NCBI GenBank assembly: GCA_949318235.1
Contig: OX439137.1
Coordinates: forward strand, 24,240,653 to 24,304,652
Direction: 5' to 3'
From: Ecdyonurus torrentis
Taxonomy: Eukaryota; Arthropoda; Insecta; Ephemeroptera; Heptageniidae
Length of the DNA: 64,000 nt
Shown here one piece after another: positions 61,709 through 64,000 of this stretch (within the stretch, counting starts at the first letter, position 1; each line of letters opens with the position of its first letter). The notes beneath the pieces are model-generated. The model ran no database searches and was not told the origin of the DNA. It saw only the letters and a program-made list of their open reading frames with translations. Made by a program: the position numbers and the translations under genes.

Positions 61709-62377
61709 TCTGCTTTGTAAAATTAATTTTGAAGTATCAGGTTCAGTCTGTGATACACTTCTTGTATACACGAGATCTGCCGACAAAACGGGCATTACTG
61801 CATTTTTCCAGCCAATAAAAATCAAGAAAAAAGATAAATGGTACACTAGCGCCACCAACTTTATTAAAATGAAAATAACTCAAATTAAAACATGCATGTG
61901 GCTTCTGTATGCAAATTTAATTATAAAATTAATAAATAATTATTATTTTCCTTGAATATTTCAAAGATTCGTGTGTTTTTATTTTATTTTTTTATCTTTT
62001 GAAGCGGAAAAATGTCACATTTTTCCTATTTTTCTTTTGGCGCCATAATGAATGGCTACCAACAAAAATATCAAAGAAAAGCAAAAATATAAATAAATTT
62101 GAACAAAAAATAATCATATTTTGTGGTTTAAAAGTAAAATTCATAAATTTTGAATAAATTAATAAATATTTTTAATTTGATGTATGATTTAAAAAGATTT
62201 AACAACAAAATTAATTTACTTCTATTTCTATCACATTGGTAGCAGTGGAAAAGAAAAAAAAATCAGCAGTTCATTAAATTTTTTGAAGAATTTCGTGAAT
62301 TATTACAATTTTGTAAATTTTGAGCTTTAGAAGGGTTAATTTTGTAATGCTTAATCGTTAAGTTAAATACATCAGAT
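61709..62377. promoter_or_regulatory. Divergent promoter region, PRPS (-) / UBE2K (+)
   Basis: Only 669 bp separate the two start codons, so both 5' UTRs and promoters lie here. A GC patch (TTTTGGCGCCATAATGAATGG, 62036-62056) lies near the centre and could be a shared element. No TATA box can be assigned among the AT-rich filler. Confidence 0.55.
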
Positions 62378-62440
62378 ATGGCAAACATCGCAGCTCAACG
62401 AATTAAACGAGAATTTAAAGAAGTAATCAAATCTGAAGAG
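62378..62440 (+). CDS. UBE2K: Ubiquitin-conjugating enzyme E2-25K, exon 1 (partial gene)
   Basis: The 21 codons MANIAAQRIKREFKEVIKSE-E match the start of UBE2K (E2-25K) at nearly every position, and the exon ends after the same Glu as in vertebrates, where the next residue is Thr. UBE2K transfers ubiquitin and builds Lys48-linked chains; its catalytic Cys and C-terminal UBA domain must be encoded to the right of this window. The donor is GAG|GTTCGT, weak for a U1 site. Reading through gives about 26 more residues of unrelated sequence before a stop at about 62518. I found no second exon before the window ends. Confidence 0.9.
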
Positions 62441-64000
62441 GTTCGTATTCAACTAGGCCTCATGGAAAACCTGCATCATCTGCATGATGCACATTTTTAT
62501 TTTTATTTTTTTGGGTTTTAAATTTGTCAAAAATGCAAAATCATTTTGCGTATATAACATTGCAATAAGTTGTATAAGAAATTTGTATAATCAAATATGT
62601 TAATTCCGTATGTGGAGGAATCTTAATTTATTTGTATAAAATTTGACCTATCAACGGTTTTTGTCTCGAAAAGATCATAACATGCATATCCTTGAACGTC
62701 GTAATTTATGAAACATGTTTATGTATTTACATTTTATTCTGCATTGAATACTTGTTTTGTGGTTGTTAAAAGTTTCTGCCTATTTAAAACAATCCTAAAA
62801 TTTTACATAGAACCTTAATAAATGGTTATTTTTATTAAATTGACATTATTACTATGCATGTATGCATACATATGTAATTTCTATACCCATTGATTTTGCT
62901 ATATATATTCTCATTTCTAAAAATTATATCATAGAAGTGAAACAAAATGCAGTAAATAAGCAACACACGGGGATGGCATGATTAAAAATATCAGTTCTAA
63001 AATAATGTGAGTAAGTGAGATCTGTTTCTGTTACCCTCAGAAATGCGCAAATTTATCTAAATAGTAATAATTTAGGTGATCTTCGAAATTATAATTTATT
63101 TTTATTCCAAATGCTAAAGTGTATGGGTTACAGACATTGACAACATAGGATTGTTTGTGAACTGTTTCATTGCACCTAAAAATGTACAATCCCCTTTTAA
63201 AAATGCATTAGGGGATTGTCATTTATTTGTGTTCCGGGTTACAATTAAAGAACGGAGTTTATGAACAAACTTATGTATGGTAGATACAGAACCCCTGCTT
63301 TCGGCAGCCCCTCAGAAGAATTCGGCAGTTTTTGAGGGAAAACCACCAACAGTTGAGATTAGAGAACAATTAAGGAGATGGGGGAGATAAATCTTAACAT
63401 TACAAAAAATCTTCAGCTCTTGGCGTATACCCTTGGCATAAAAAATATGTTAAATACGAGTGCCAAAAACTGGTCCTTCTACCATAGTTATGAAAAGTAC
63501 AACACTGCAAATTAAATTTCTCAATGATTCTCACCGGCAATGACATAGCACCCATCAAAAGCGTGATAGAAAAAGGCATTGGACCCCTATTTTAACAATA
63601 TACTTATGCAATTTTTGATAAAACTACTGCACTGATTCTAATAAAAAATAAATGAGGAATACTTGGCATACTTTAACATGCTTTAAGCCAAGAAAAAATT
63701 TAAAAGAAAAAAAATATCACCATTAAAAAAGTACTTAAAATTGAGAGGTAGTGGGATGGAGTTAACTTTTATAGTATATAAAAAATCACTAAAAAAAAAA
63801 AAAAAAAAAACTTATCCATATCCCATCTACTTAACTGGAAATAATAATAATATAACTATGTTGGTAGGGTTTCATGTAAAGTGTACTAAGTATTTACACA
63901 TGAAGCAATATAAGCTTTGTACAATAGATAAACATACAATGAACGTACATGAAAATTTAATAACTCTTAGAAAATAATAAAATATTATAATCTGTAATCA
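62441..64000 (+). other. UBE2K intron 1 (partial)
   Basis: AT-rich with no exon seen. A short palindrome TGCATCATCTGCATGATGCA is at 62472-62491. The segment 63590-63720 resembles the interior of the MITE at 29232-29452 and is probably a decayed copy. Confidence 0.6.

Overview
The window is nuclear DNA from an animal. It is very AT-rich and full of homopolymer runs, microsatellites and small inverted-repeat transposons, with spliced genes that have GT/AG introns. The PRPS protein ends in a form typical of arthropods ([14 protein letters not shown]...SNVPY), and the base composition and dense (TA/AT)n texture would fit an insect, perhaps a hemipteran. The phylum is a fair inference; anything narrower is a guess.

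Four genes are clearly recognisable, and a fifth is entered by its first exon. (1) A ribosome-biogenesis factor of the RBIS/C8orf59 type lies on + (coding exons 8088-8264 and 24025-24141) and is split by a 15.8 kb intron. (2, 3) Two tandem DRAM/Frag1/Sfk1-family membrane proteins lie on -. The downstream copy (25630-32297) is complete with six exons. The upstream copy (33917-39218) has five exons with matching phases and an uncertain 3' end. (4) A ribose-phosphate pyrophosphokinase (PRPS) lies on - (42738-61708), six exons encoding 318 residues, with a 15 kb second intron. (5) The first exon of a ubiquitin-conjugating enzyme E2-25K (UBE2K) lies on + (62378-62440), head-to-head with PRPS across about 670 bp that probably holds a shared promoter region. 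At the left edge one well-formed exon on - (1287-1415), and perhaps a second (2225-2266), belong to an unidentified gene with an FHA-like sequence.

Layout: 1-6.9 kb orphan exons and repeats; 6.9-24.2 kb RBIS, mostly intron; 24.1-25.6 kb convergent 3' ends of RBIS and DRAM copy 1; 25.6-39.2 kb the DRAM pair; 39.2-42.7 kb spacer with MITEs; 42.7-61.7 kb PRPS; 61.7-64 kb divergent promoter and start of UBE2K. The genes look like independent housekeeping or membrane genes; nothing suggests a shared pathway.

The most notable non-genic content is the transposon population. It includes a TTAA-flanked 330 bp MITE in three copies, a TATA-flanked 300 bp MITE in three copies, an hAT-type MITE with an 8 bp duplication, a nearly perfect Tc1/mariner-type palindrome, and two adjacent LINE 3' ends. 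Three larger elements are loaded with element-specific short motif arrays: CCATGG-centred, AGTTCT/GAATTC-type and CAGGGAAAA-type. A possible 24-nt, frame-preserving microexon in PRPS intron 2 would add eight residues inside the catalytic loop. I saw no CRISPR array, rRNA, tRNA, operon or prokaryotic feature.
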